A stretch of 64,000 nt of DNA from Oryzias latipes. Lineage: Eukaryota > Chordata > Actinopteri > Beloniformes > Adrianichthyidae. The stretch is from positions 12,181,261 to 12,245,260 of the forward strand of contig NC_019866.2 in the NCBI RefSeq assembly GCF_002234675.1, written 5' to 3'. Made by a program: the position numbers and the translations under genes. This document shows, piece by piece, positions 25,001 to 40,000 of the stretch. The notes under the pieces are model-generated. The model saw only the letters and a list, made by a program, of their open reading frames with translations. It was not told the DNA's origin and ran no database searches. Each line of letters opens with the position of its first letter. Position 1 is the first letter of the stretch.

Positions 25001-28000
25001 TGTGAATCCATTTGCCGGTAGCTTTTTAATGTTTGACTGCCTTAATTCAAGCACCTGCTTGCAGACTGAGCTAAGGACTGCAGACGCCCAGAGGTGTTGT
25101 CAATAAAAAGATATTTATGGCTCAGGTGAGGTAATCACAAACTGTGGAGGGTGTAATATAAAGATCCTACACCAGCATTATGTCATAGCATCTACATTGG
25201 AAAGGGTTAATTGATCCCTGCGAGTTAGAGTGGAATTGCCCTGCTGAGGATACACAGGAGGTCTGCAGACACATCACACGGCTGTTTTTGTTCCACACGG
25301 GCAGGGCGGGTGCTCTTTTGCTCTGCGTGGGGAACTCGTGAAGCTCGCAGAGCACATAGGCCCGCCCTGAAAGTTCACACAGATATCTGAAGCTGCTCCA
25401 GGTGCATTCAGGTGACTTTTTTGAATTTTTTGATGGGCTGCTGTTTTGCTTCCAAACGGGCTGTGCGTTTTAGACACCGGCCTCCATGAAAAACGCACAC
25501 ACCTTGCAGTGTTGCCATAACAAACAGTGGGGGTGATGACTCATGAAAAAGAGCATTTTTCTGAAAGGATAGAGGAATTTGACAGCTTCATTGCAGCTAT
25601 TCACACATACATAATGAGCATCTGTATTCAAATGATATTCAGTGTTTCATCAATCATTCACCTCCAAACAAAAATTCAATTGAATTTCTAATATATTTAT
25701 TGATTTATTTTTTTTATGGTCAAATATGCTATTCTGTTTTTTGTGCATGTACACATAACTCTGCATAGACATGCTGTTAAAATCTTTGTCTGGATTATTT
25801 GTCAAAAGCAGGTTTGTGGCTGTTGTCTGTGGTTGATTGGTGGGTTTTTTTCTCCACAGAGCTGAGAAAACAGAGGTCCTGAGTGATGATCTCCTTCAGG
25901 TAAATACCACATTCTAGTATCATTGTTTATCAGCTGTCATCATGTCTTTCTATCTGTTGTCATGTGGTAAATCACAGCTAAAAACTGATTTTAATTCTAA
26001 AAAATTGTCATGGCAACATTTTAAGAGAATACTATTAAGGAACCAGCTTTTAGTATGACATCACAGCAGCGCCTATCAGCCGCATGCCGCATAATGAGAC
26101 ACATAACAGCATGTAAGCAGCGTTTTCAGTTACGCTAAAATAACAGTTTTAAAAAATAAACAGTTGCACTCTTTTTTCTGTTTGATAACACAAGAATTGT
26201 TGCTTTATATTTGTCTGCGGCTCATCTGTTGCTTCATTCCTACTTTGTTTACGTCGGCTACGGTGGCCGTTTTGGTTCAGTTGTTCCGCTCTGAGGACGG
26301 ATTGTAATCAGAATGAGAAATTACATAACGAACCGAAGCTCAATCCGATTGGAAACGAATCGAGACCACCTCCAAAAAATGGGTCCGAGAGTGGTTCCTG
26401 GACCCGGAGCAGGGTCCGCTTGGGTGTATTCAGATAGAAAGTTTGTTCCGGATTATTGGGGAAACGAACTCTGGTTCCCTTAAACCGAACCAAATGTATC
26501 CAGTCTGAATACACTCTTAGAGTCAAATTTTGTTTTTTTTTCCAATGAAAGCAATTTAAAGTTCATATAGGTGTTGTTAATAAGAAATAATATGCAAAGG
26601 TTGTGTCCGAATTTCCTCACTACTTATAGGGCGTTTGCCATTTTGCAAAAAACTAGTGTGCATCAACTAACTAGATATATATAGACTGCAATGCATTGCG
26701 TTAGAATCATTTGTCATTTGAAAAAAACTGTACTCAACTGTACTTTTCTTTGATAAATTATCCAAGTTTTCATCATCAGAACTCAGTGGATTCGTCAATA
26801 GTCTTCATAAAATGTTCATAATAATTAGGCATTGACTTTCACAAATGGGTGACGTCATTTTCTGCGAAAAAAAAACATCTACGATAATGTGTCCAAATTG
26901 CATTAAATCCAGGCCATTAGCTAGTCATGCACTATGTAGTATTAAAAGTCTCCACTCCGATCATCTTTTGATTTATTGTAAAAGTGTTCCCAGTGGTCTT
27001 TTAATTATGATTTATGCTGTTTTTAGCCAAAAACCTGGGTCGTTTTCTAGGACATAATTTCTGCAGAGTGGCAATAGTTCATTAGAAATTCCGCCTGCGA
27101 GTTGTGCAGAGTAAGCTAGTCCCTATTTCCCGTCATCCATCTGTTTACACACTCATACATGGATCCAGTTGTCTCCAAGGGTATGCAAAATAATGGGCAG
27201 AGCAGGGAGCTTGTGGGTTGCCGTTGTAAGTTCTACATCAGAGCAAGCTTTTTCCGACAGCTTTTTTTCATCTGCTCCTCATTTACAGCGATTGGAATAA
27301 AGACATACTCAGAAATGCAATTTTGAGCTTAATTTTCTTTTTATATGTCCTCTATCATGAGAAAAATACCTTGAGAACATCAAGGTATTTGATGTATGAT
27401 GTTCATCAGAGTGGGGCTCTCTGTGGATTAGTGAAGGAATTCAGACACAGCCAAACTGTACATGAAATTTAGTTGTATGGCTCATTCTTTGAAGGACTTC
27501 TGCTTGGTTGTTTTACCTTCAGCAACACTCCACCAGCTCATGGAGAACCATCTTGGGGTTTTCTGCTCAAAGCAGTCCCGAATTCACGTTGAAAATTCAT
27601 TGTTGGGTGTGCTGTTGGGGGATGGGGAAAGTTTGGCTCCTAAAGCTATGAGATCACCCTAAGAAAAGTGTGTGAATAAATATGTAAGAGGCCAAGGAAG
27701 ACAGAGAACCCTCACAGAGGAGAGGAGTTTTTTGCTAGAGGGTGCATAAAGGTGACAAAGGGAAGGAAAAAGATTCATTTACTCCCAGCAACTGTTTTTA
27801 TGACACACCAAAGTGAACTATGAACTTGCAAAGAATAAACAGCACAAATGATTACTTGCAAAAATATTTTTATGAAACACTTTTGGTGCTTTTTAACCAT
27901 GACTAGTGGTTAGTTTTTTCTTGACATACTGCATCATGCAGATGGCAGAAAGAGACCCGAACTTTCGGCTTAGGTGCTGGACGACAGGAGCTTTGTGCTG

Positions 28001-31000
28001 CGTTAGACATTCCTTAAACTCCAACTATCAGTGTGGAATGCGATTGTCAGGAGATCCTGGATGAGGTCTGAATGCTTTTTTTGGCAAGTTTTCCCTGTCA
28101 GAATATGTTTCTATAAAACAAAATAAACTTTAAAAAATCCTCCAGTTGTTAGTTTTTGGTCTAGGTACTATCATCTCTGTAAAATGTGTAATCTTTTTTG
28201 GTAGGTCTGTCCTTTTTTTATTTTTTTTCCTGCTGTCCCCGCCCCTCCAGCTCTCTGAACTCCCAGCGGTGCAACATGAAATTTAAAGCTATGGTTTCCA
28301 TGCTGTCATAGTTGTTTTTCTCTTCAATTTTCCACTGTTCTTGTCATAGAGTAAGGCGTTTATCTTGTTTGGACAGATCCTGCTTCACTTGTGACGGTGG
28401 TCAGACTGACATGTATCATTGCCTGACAAGCTGGGATGGATTCCATAGATGATTATCTGAATATAACTAAGGATAACCTCACTAGATATAACTCTGCAAT
28501 CTGATATTGTGGCAATTCTCTTCGACACGATGGGCCAAACTGCTGTTTATTGTTAATTTAGAATATTACATACTGATCCAAAACTCTATACCAAATATAC
28601 CCTGCAGTAGACTGTGAAGATTGTTTAATGACTGTTTTTTTGTTCGGCTGTTTTTTTGTGTTTCGATTGATTTTGGGTTATTTAGCAAGGATGCTCCTTG
28701 TAGCAGATAGAAGTGAACCAAGCCACAATCTCCCTGCTCTGCTCCATTTTGATGCATCTACTTGTAGACAAATAGATTCCTGTACGTCTTTGTTTTTTTA
28801 TCATCCGAGCTGGTATCTGACCCAGAACTGTACAGCTGGATAGCTCCAATATTGCTCGCCATTTTTGATGCACCAATAATGTTATGTTGGGGTTTTGAGG
28901 GTCTGGAAGCTAAGAGGAGAGCATGTAAAGAGATGATTGATGGGAAATGGGGGCGGGATTACATCCACCAGTCCTGCATAAAACTCAGAGGTGAATTCCT
29001 AATGAACTCCTACTGCTGCTCTGCAGAAACTATGTCCTAGAAAACGTCACAGGTTTTAATCATTATTAAAAGACCGTTAGGAACGCTTTGAAAATAGATG
29101 GTAAGATGATCGGGTGGGACTTTAACTTCAAAACTTCTCCCTTATATCCACCTTCCTTAAATCTATGGTCTTCCTCTCAGTCTACTCCCTGCATCCTTTA
29201 CCAGGATCATAACTCTGAATGTATCCAAAGCATATTTAACTGGCTTCCCTGCATTTTATCTCTAAAATGTGTATTATGAGCAAAGCCTCTGATTTTACTT
29301 CTTTTACTTCTGGTCTAAAAGCTTGCTCATTATTCAATAGGTGGAGTGTGTCGAGCTGTTTTCTTTCATTTCTTTGTCACAAAGCCAACTGCCCTGCTGT
29401 GGAAATAGCAAGCTCCAAAAGGCCAGTCAGAAAATGTTTCTTTACTGATTTAAGCCTCATTTACTGATTTAAGCCTCAAAAATATCCAATGGAAACAAAC
29501 AACATGTAGATAGCAGACTTTTCCATAACTCACTAATGCATTTCTCTTTCCTTTAGACCACTGCGAAACTGCGTTTCTTCAGTTTTTTGCTCAATCATCA
29601 CCAAACTGCTAACCCAGTTAACCGCTTTGTCATCTACAGACTATCCAGTCTGCCAAAACAAAAGCAAAAGGCAAAGCCCACATGCGTGACTCACTTAACT
29701 CTCTGCGTTTTTTTGCCGGTTGTCTTTTCACTCCAGTCATGTAAAGAAAAGTCTACAGTTAGTTTGCAGTTTCTAACACTTTGGACAAGTCAATATGTGC
29801 CAGTCTGTGCTCGGCTTTTCTCAACCTCTGTTTTCAACTCCTTAACTGCAATTTGTCAGGATTTTTCCTCTCCTTTTTTCTGCACTATCTTCCTGTATCT
29901 ATGGGTGTGTACACATGCCTCTATGCTTCTGTTATTAAGATTAACTCTTAGAGAAGTCTTTTATCTCTGGAAAAAAACGCTGCTGAGTCTTATTTCTTTT
30001 CTTTTTTTTCTTTGGATTTGGGAGGGGGAAACAGAGGTTGTGCAGTGATATTGCAAGTTTCTGCTAAAAAAAACTAAATATTTTTGTGTAATGTTGTTAA
30101 AATGATAAATAACCCTTTTATAATGGAAAAAAACACATTAAAGTGTGAGGTAAATGTGTAAGCATCATTTTGAGCCCACATCTTTGACATTCAAATAAGA
30201 AAATAATTATTTAGATATTAAAAGCATCAGTAAATTTGTATCTTTCCCACTTTGGAAAACCGTGAATCTAGTCAAACCAGTCCTACACAGAGCCAGACTT
30301 CCACGCATTTGTCAAAGTTGGAAATCCGTTGAAAGTTGACTAAATTCAATCTGAAATCAGTCCAACACATGGCTGATGGGAGGAGAAGTGTCTGTCAGAT
30401 GCTGCTAAGGGAACAGAGAATTATTGAGGATAAAAGGAAAGGAAGAAGATTGGATCTGACAGCAAAGACGATTTCAGGGCACAGCTGGATGTTTACACTA
30501 AAACAGGAAAAGGAAGTAAATATTTATAACAAGAAAACTAATTCTGTGCCAAGCACTTTATAATACATTTGACTATAAATTTAGCATAGTTTAAAGTTGA
30601 TTACTAAGATTTGTAATTCTGAAATTTGAATATCCAATAACTAATTTCACTTGAAATAATATTTCATAGCATTTAAATAAAAATGTACAACAAAATCTGA
30701 AGAAAGCGCAATTACAACAGAAGATATTCCAAGTGTTAGGCATTGTTTTGCTGGTAATAATAAATTAAATATTTCTATATATATCTGTGTATTCCCACTC
30801 TTTTTCTCCTAAGTTAAATAGATAATTATTTTTTATTATTAGCCTTCATGTAATACAACAAAATCAGCATACAATGGAAAAATAAATCCAAAATAACATT
30901 TGATTATAGGATGTAATAGGATTATAGATTTGAATAAATCTGAAGTGTTGCGCAATTTAAAAAAAAAAATATAAAAATGTGAAAACCAAGCCAGAAGAAT

Positions 31001-34000
31001 TATTTCTATAATGCAGCATTTTTTAATTGCTTGTCGTCAGGCTCTGCATGTTTTGCATGTTTCCTTGTTCCGACATACCTGATTCAAATAACGGGGACAC
31101 TATCAGGCTATCAGATGTGCTGGAGTATATGAGCATGTAAAGCATGCAGGGGAAGATCGACTGGCGACCAAGACTTAAAACAACTCTTCCTGCTTCAGAG
31201 TTTGTCCTCTGGGTCTGCAATCAACTCATTTCATTTTGTGTTATCTATCTAAAAACAACTAAATATTACAATCCATTATATTGTCATGGCTGACAATTCC
31301 ATCAGTGTTTTGTTGTTGTTGAAGAACAAACTACATTTAGGTTTATCTCTTAGTGACAAAAGAAAAGTGTTGAAACAAATGGAAGCTTGTTCAGCATATT
31401 TTGATTTGTGGGACTCACCAGATTTTCATCGTTCACACAAGAAGACTGATTGGTCATGGTTTCCTGTTCTGCTTGCTCTGAATTCTTTAAAAGGTTTTTA
31501 TACATTTTTTGTGAACGCAGATTGAGAAGCGGATGGAGCTGGTCCGTTTGGCATCGCACTCCGTGCACAAAAGGCTGGTGTCCTGTATGCAGGGTGGCGT
31601 GGGCATAGAAGCTGAGAGGAGACACGTAAGAAGTCCTCTGTTTCAGTATCAACTGCTCCTGTCCACCTTTAGCTGCGACTACCAGTCTTTGTTGTGATAA
31701 TTTCCTTCTTTGCAGTTCAAATAATTAATAACTATGATATTGACATTATAATTTTGTTAGAAAAATACTAAAAAAGCTTTCTTAATAAAGTCCAAAGCAA
31801 ACTTTCTTTAAAGCTGGTTTTGCTGGGTTTTGCAGAAAAAGCTGCCACTGATGGCTTTGTCTCAGGCCATGCTGGACGGAGGTAGTTCACTAGGAGACGA
31901 TGGCTTGATTGGGTACGATTTAATTACTTTCAAAATACAGATATTTAGCCTTTTTTATTTACAATTGGATGAATACATTTCCTCTTGAGTATTTGTGGTG
32001 AATGTCATATTTGCTTTTTTTTCTGCATGCGCAGCAAGATGATGGAACTTTGCGGAGATAAAGAAAAGCTGTTAGCAAATGAACTGGTGCAGCACGAAGT
32101 GCAGATTGAAAAAGAAATTCTGGATCCTCTTAATCAACTAGCAGAGGTAAGAAAACGATGCATATTGCATTTTAGTTACTCACTTCAGAGTATAAAGCTA
32201 AAAGAAAGAGTGCTTTTGCTCATTTATTATTCTACTAACATGTGCAGGACATGTTGGTAGGTGTTTTCATCATCTTTATTGCTTTTGGCACCAAGTTGTT
32301 TTTATAACCATTCAGCCAATGGTGACAAAATGTTCCCACAGCAAAGTTGCATCCACTCTTTTAGTTGCATGTGCTTTCATGCAGTTCTCACTGTCTTCAC
32401 TGTTTATCCCGCAGGAAGAGATTCCCAATATACTCAAGCAGAGGAAGCAACTTGCTAAACTGGTTCTTGATTATGACTCAGCAAAGGCGAGGTACATTTG
32501 ATGTCTAAAATATGAAATCCTGTTTGTGTGAGATTTAATTGGATTTAGTTCCAGATTTAATTGTTTTTTTTGTTTTTTACTGCGGTTGAGTCTTTCTTAT
32601 GCTGAAAATGTGCATATTCTTTTGGCCTTTAGATACAAGGCAGCAAAGTCCAACAACAGTCAGGCCATGGCAGGAAAACTTGAGCCACTCAAAGACGAGA
32701 TGGACGAAGCTCTTAATAAAGTGGAGATATGCAAGGTAAACATTAAACTGTTTATTTTTCCTTCAACCCAGTTTGAGTTACTTATAGATTAGTATTAGCC
32801 TTCATTTTGCAAGAGAACTGTGACATCCTTTGTTCAGGAGTGTACATTTCTCAGCCCTGTTCGGAAAATATGTCTGGAGAAGCTGGTTTAGCTGGCTTAG
32901 AACTGGCTCATCCTAAACCACTCCTGTTGGTTGTGGTGGTAATTTTGAGTGTAAAACATAACATTGGACTGGAAGCATACATTTGTCAGAAATGTAACTG
33001 TAGATGTTAAATATACCATAAAACAACACTTTGTTCTGTTAAATACCAAACAAACAGATTTTTAATGTCATGAAATGTGGGGTTTCTGAGAAAATAAACG
33101 GCTTTTTCTTTGGTCTGATTTGTAACATCATCCACCAACTGGTTTGCTAAGTGTTGGAAAATATGTATAAAATTTTAAGAAATTCAATTTTTGAGCTATT
33201 TTTATGTTAACTTTTTTGTTGTTTTCAAGTTACAAACTATTTTTTTTTAAACTTGAAAATTCCCTCTATTGACCTGAAACACATGAAATTAAACTATTTT
33301 TTGACCCAAATATTATTCAGATTCAGTTTAGAGACGGGTTGTTAAATTAAAACTGGGTTACTGTTTGCAAGTTTTTGATTTAAATCATATTTTCATTAAA
33401 CTGCTATCCAAATGGTTGCAAAGGAGGCCTTTTACCAGCTTCAGTCCTGTCATGCAATTCACGTGTTTAAGATTCAGTAATCAAAGATCACTGCTTTAAA
33501 AAAAAAGATCACTGCTTTTCCATTTTAAGCTTATTTTTTTATTAAAAGTTATCAAAAATTTGTTGAATCAAACCCTTTCTTTTACTTTTCCTGCAGGACC
33601 AGCTCTCTGCTGACCTATACAACTTTGCTTCTAAAGAGGGAGACTATGCACGCTATTTTGTGATGGTAAGAGCCACTCGGTTTACCGTGAATTTATTAAA
33701 ATTAAGAAATGATAAGGACATGTCAGCATTTAACTATGTATACCAAAGTTTTATACATGCATCTGTCTGTCTTTTGTGTGGCAGCTGTTAGAGGCTCAGG
33801 CGGATTATCATAGGAAGTCTCTGGCAGCTCTGGAGGCAGCTATGCCAGACATCCAAAAAAAACAAGGTGAGTAACAGATTTATAGACTACGCAAACAAAC
33901 AGAACACAGAGAAGCAGCTGTTTAAAACTGCTGGATTTGTCACTTATTGCAGAATTACATGTTTTCTGATAATATGAATCAGAAAGCAGAATTATTCATT

Positions 34001-37000
34001 AATACAACATTTTCTTGAGCTTATAGTCCCAAAAAAGGAGAAGTTTGAGAAATGAACTTAAATTTTGATTATTGATTTTGTAGATTGCATTTATTTTAAC
34101 TGTTGTAGATTATTAGTTTGTTGAATGACTAAGTTAATGCCAAACATTGAGAGTTGAGAGTTCACTGAGATGAATAGTTTCAAATTCAACTCTAAAAGAC
34201 AGGAGAATTCAATGATATCTACATTGGGGCAATCAGAACACCCCCACTACTGGGCTTTACAAGTAGATGCTATTTTTTTTAATGTTTTTTCTTTTGGGCA
34301 CTGTGGATTGGAGCCACAAAACTCACTAATGTTCATTTTTGTCTAAAGGTTAATTCTTACCTGTTTTGGTTTGTTTTGATGCAACGTTGCAAAGCCAAGT
34401 TCTGCTGCTTGTTTTTTTAGCAGGTGTGTCTTGGTAGCTGTTCTCGACGCCTGGAACGACTGAAACATTCTAAAACATTTTAACTCTTTCGTTTAATGTT
34501 TCAAGATTTTAGATAATTGGAAAAAATCTTATAAATCATTCAAATCGATGGCTACCAATTACCATCAAAAGCATTTTAGATGTTTCCTTTATTTCATCAG
34601 GTTAACTAACAGCTGTAATTCTGCAGACCAACGATGGCTCAAATTTCGTCCACATTTTATCTTTTGTGGCTGGTCATGGGATAATTTTCTTCTATTGATG
34701 AGATGCATTTAACTCAAGTTCTAGAAAAATAATCAAAATGTGTTGTGCATGAAATGCAGAAAGCATGAGACGATCCTCACTCATTGAAAATGCTCCTTTC
34801 ACCCAGACTCCTTGACAGAAAAGCCGGCATTTGGCACCGCTTTGGAGGAGCACCTGAAACGAACCAACCGGGACATCGCTCTGCCCATAGAGGCCTGTGT
34901 CATGATGCTGCTGGAAACCGGAATGAAAGAGGAGGTGTGTTGTGAGTGAAGTCGGGGGGGGGGGGAAGAGAAATTGATTTAAATTAGTTCAAACTTGATG
35001 GCTAATGGACCTGGATTTGGTAATACATTTGTCATCATAAAATTTAAACGCTGCTGTCTGTGTGAGCTGGAAGCAGATGTGAGCTCTATGTCTTAAAAGA
35101 AACAACTGCATGTACAGTTTGGAAACATCTGTGGCCAAGTTGCGGTCAAGGCTGTTTCTTCCCTGCGGAAAATAAAATCTGGTTGTCTGTAGACATCTGC
35201 TACCCATTAGCATGTTCCCTGCTGAACTCTTTAAATGTAGCAATCTCACCGGACTCCCTGTGGAGTTTGATGGAAGGCTTTTTGCAAAGAACACCAAAGT
35301 TTGTTCTTTTTTTAATTTGAAGAACACCAAACGGTTGTGTGCCTTGTGTAGTCATCCTGAAAGAGACACCGCTTTGTTTTCAAAAAATCAATTCCTCTCT
35401 TGATTTAGCATTTAGTTCTCCTTTCCCGATTTAAAACTATACCCACTTCTTTATTTTTATTTAGCAAACTAACAGTTTTACCTGCCACTTATGTCACATT
35501 GCGCTCCACATGTTTCCAACAGGGCCTCTTCAGGATCGCAGCTGGAGCTTCAAAGCTGAAGAAGTTGAAAGCAGCTTTGGACTGCTCCACCTCCCAGCTT
35601 GAGGAGTTTTACTGCGATCCCCACGCTGTCGCTGGTATAACTTCCCCTAAAAAAAAAAAATTTAATCCATGAGAGGTGAATCCTTCCTCCAGATACTTAT
35701 CTCATAGCATTTTCTGCTAATACAGGAGCCCTCAAGTCCTACCTAAGGGAACTTCCTGAACCTCTAATGACATTTGGCTTGTATGAGGAGTGGGTACAAG
35801 CGTCAAGGTAAGAAAGCACACATCCACTAATATCCAATTTAAAGAATCCTAACTTACTTTTGGTAATTACATCTAGTTAAATAATTTCTGTGCTTTCAGC
35901 TTTACTGATAGTGACAAGAGGCTTCAGTCATTGTGGACAACATGTAGCCGAATGCCAGAGAACCACAAAGCCAACTTCAGGTACTGTTATCATCACAGCA
36001 ACAGTTTGATTTTTCATTCATATGAATGCAGAAGTGTAATTTAATGACTTTTTTTTTTTTTATTAAAGTTCACGATACCAGTAGGTTTGAGTGATTTTTA
36101 TCTTGCGTGAAATTCTTAAGACAGTTTTTTTTCTCTTTCCACTTCTGTTCTGACTGAGTTTTATTCATGCTGTAGTTTTTGCATATCTGTCCATGTATGC
36201 ATTTGCCACCAAAAAGCATAAAAACATCATTACAAGCCAGTTGTAATTTGACTTGACTTGTCTACTGAACACAAAATGTATTGAGACCTGTGTTTTTAAG
36301 GATTAGAGACATGGAAACATGGGCAAGTAAAAACCAATTTAAATCCCATTTAAACTATAATTTGCTTTAAAAACAATCTAGATTAAATTGTGATGGAAGA
36401 AAAACAGTCACTGTAATAAAGATTTAATTTGAATTAGATCCTATTTAGGCTGTTAATCAAATGTGTTTTCTGCTTACAGATACCTGGTGAAGTTTCTAGC
36501 AAGGCTGGCTCAGGACAGTGATGTGAATAAAATGACTCCCAGCAACATTGCCATAGTTCTAGGGCCCAATTTGCTCTGGTCGAAGACAGAAGGGTAAGAA
36601 TAGAATAAATTGTTGATCTTTTTTATGAGCTGTTCAGTTTGCTGATTTCTAAATCGGGTTGTTACCAGGACGCTGGCAGAGATGGCGGCCGCTACGTCTG
36701 TCCATGTGGTGTCAATCATTGAGCCCATTATCCAACATGCAGATTGGTTCTTTCCTGAGGGTAAACCATTTTATGTGTGACGTACTTTTCTGTGTTTCTC
36801 AAATAGAAAAATAATACACCAAGTTTATTGATTTAAAATATCGCAAGAAATATAAAATTTCTATTTTCTTCTGTTTCCTGCAGAGGTGAACTTTAATGTT
36901 ACTGGCATGTTCAACAAATCCTCACACCCAGCAACTCCAGACCCTGAACCCAACCTGGACAGGAAGCGCCCCGGCAGCATGGGGCTGGACGGGGACAGTC

Positions 37001-40000
37001 ACGCCCCGCGTAAAGACAGGTATCTGTCTCGCCCCAACCTCAGCCTGCCCCTGTCCCTCTCATCTCGTCCAAAGACAGTGAGCAGGCAGGAGTCGCGGGG
37101 CCTGGCAGTGTCGGCCTTTTACCTAGTGGCCGACGAGTCCATCACAGTCACAGAAACACCCACTGAAGATCTGCCCTGCCCAGACTTCAAAGCTGCTCCG
37201 TAGCTTAATGTTATTAGTTCTCTTGAATATAATTAAAAGAAGGGATTATGGGATTTGTGCTTTAATTCTTTTCATTCTTGTGGGCAGGTTCATTGAAAAA
37301 TAATTGTTTAAGTCAATTTTGGTACGAGCTGTGATGAAATATTTCTCTTTCAGGTAGTTTTTAAAAGCCCTTTAAGAACTATTGGGATATTTTTGTCTGT
37401 TTCTCTTCTGTGACCCTTCTGTACTTCTATGTTTTGTCCTCAATTTCTAATTAAAATGTAGGTCACGCTGTGGGCTGTTGGTTGTATGTTTATTTGTGGG
37501 CTTCATGTGTTGCATTTTGTTTGCCGTTGCTCTCTGCAGCACTGCTGCATTGCAAAGTTGTGTTTCGAAGGTGACTGTCATGTGGTTTTATATCCTTTTT
37601 GGGTTCTTCTTTCTGGTTTCACTAAACTCAGGAAGTAGCTTTTTTTTTTTGTCTGGTGCAGATCTTACTCTGCTGTTGTTGGGTTTTTTGTTTTGTTTTG
37701 ATTTGTCTCTCTCGGGTCTCCGTCATTCTGTCTCATGGTTCTGTCCCCTCCTGAACTCTGTCCCCTTTCCCCCCCCTTCGTAGCCCTGCTCTTAAACACC
37801 CGGAGCCCGCTCCACGCAGAGCCAACACTGTAAATAAGAAGCAGTCACCACTAACCTCACCCATCCTCCAACACCCACCCGTCCTTCTGGAAGCAGGGGC
37901 TCCTCCCCAGCTCGAGCCACAAACTCAGATGGCCACTCCAGAGGTCGAGCAGCCTGGGCTGAGCAGTGGTGGTTCTGGGGGAGGGGCTCTAGGGGGTGGG
38001 TTCCACATAGCCGCAGTACATCCTCAGGTTGTAACCCAGCTCAGCGCAGAGGACAGCAGGTAAGGAGTGAGCTGAGGTCGCAGCCGTTCTCAACCGTCCG
38101 CTTGCAGCCGATCAACCAATCCGGAGGCCGCCCACCTTCTCTGTTCTCCCAGTCTTTGATTGACTCCCCAGTTCACAGTTCTGGACCTAAGGAAAATGAC
38201 CTTTTCAAAGTGCACACTCTTAAATTCAGCTTTATTAATTAAAGCAAAAATAATCACATGATGCTTTGTTTGTGTGATCACTCATCTCCACTGTTGTAGC
38301 TGATGATTATCTGTTTCAAAGATCCTTCCTGCCTGCTTTTTTGTATCATTGTGTTTGTGTGTTTGACTGCTTTGTGGACTTGACTTGGCATGCAACACTG
38401 AAACTGTTCAGCATATATGCATTCATGATTTTGCATCTTGTTCCTTATTCTACTGTGACTCACATCAAGTCATTTTTTGTGCTGAAATGAAAATATAGCT
38501 TTTTGATGATTAATCGTGCATGAATCTGATGTTTTTTTTTGTTTTTTGTTTTGCTGTGTAAATGATGAATAACACAGTTTAACATTTGGTTCTGTTGTAT
38601 TTTCACAGCCTAACTCGGGAGTTTACGACAACCCCACCTATGCAGAGAAATGGTTCAGCCCATCTTGTAGTAGGGATGAGTGGGTCAAAAGGACCCAGTC
38701 CTCACATGGTCCGCAGAGGTAAGCAAATCATTCTCATTTAAGTTGAACATCAATGGTTGCAATTTTTTGTCACTTTACTCAAATGTTTTGTTTCAAAGGC
38801 ACCAAAAAGCAAGCCCCGGCCCCACCCCCAACCAAACAGACAACCCACGTAGCTTCTCAGTCCACTAACACCCAGATACCCAGTTCTCCACACCCCACCA
38901 CACCTCGTCGCAACCTCAGCAAAGACGCCATCCAAGCCCCGAGCCATCCACCACCACAGCCCCCTCCGGTCCACCAGCCTCAAGAAGATCCAGAGCCCTC
39001 TCCCCCCTCCTCACCAATGCCTCCTGACACTCTTCCTCACGACGGGTCACTTCCTTCGTACCCCTCTGGCTCCCTGCCTCGCCCCTCAAGGCCAGCTCCG
39101 AAACCTCGAATGCGACCCAGCATGCCCCCACCCCCACAGCCCCCAGGAATTGAGACTGGTAATGGTGTCTGCAGCTCTTCCTCCAAGATCATAACAGGTA
39201 TACCACTCTTTCTGCAGAGTTACAGCCGTGTAACCCTTGTGCTATCTTAGATGACCCCACCATTGGATGGACACCAGTGAAGATCACAAATCATTGAAGA
39301 AAAAAGGTTCAGCGCACTGTCTAGTGGGTCTAGATGACCCCACTCCCAATGTTAAAGTGCCTAGGATAGCACAAGGGTTAAAGACGTAAAAACAGGTTTG
39401 AAAAAGTTTTCCCATCACATTTTTTGTAGTCTTTGTTCTTCCCACATTTGAATTTTAACTAATGACAATAGTGATGGTAAAGCCCCACTCCGATAATCTT
39501 TGATCTATTTTAAAGCGTTTGCAGTGTCTTTTTTTTAACTATGATTGTTGTTTTTAGCCACAATAAAAAAAAACTGTGTTGTTCACCAGGACATAGTTTC
39601 TGCAGAGTGGCAGTAGTTCAGTAGAAATTTGCATCTCGAGTTGTGGGCAGGACTGTTGCCGGGGAGTAAGCCTGCCCCCTTCCCCATCATCTATTTTCGT
39701 TAATGGGAAAGTGTTTAAAGTTCGAGCTGCAAATCCAGTAAAAATAAACCTGCTGTGTTTGTTAAACCTGATTTTTTTTGTGTGTGAGGAAGTTCCAGCA
39801 GGAGAAGTCCCTTTAGCTCATCCGTCGTCTTCACTTCAGTATCTAGTGATTTCAGCTTCCTCTCGGGGCGCTGCTGTATTTAGAGCTCTGTTTCCTCTGG
39901 TTTAACTGTTTCGAAGCGTGCCGCTCTCTTCAATGTAACTCTGGTGATCTGTTGCATGACAGGAAATATGTAAATATTGCAGATGTCTGAGCTGTGGGCC

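Larger units (their letters stand above)
25900..31520 (+). other. arhgap17 intron 2
   Basis: A 5.6-kb intron holding a nested repeat pair (26599-27452) and a partial family A copy (28723-29125). The rest is AT-rich. An 18-19-base unit ending GATTTAAGCCTCA is tandemly doubled at about 29440-29478. The 153-codon open frame at 29587-30048 shows no family resemblance and is not called. Confidence 0.6.

Noticed and set aside
29587-30048. 153-codon frame in arhgap17 intron 2
   Set aside because: Biased hydrophobic/Leu-Phe composition typical of T-rich DNA; no homology recognised and not in phase with flanking exons.
37020-37080. Alternative donor at ACA|GTGAGC (about 37078) for arhgap17 exon 16
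   Set aside because: Its phase does not fit exon 17 at 37784, where it would hit a stop immediately; the donor at 37020 fits.
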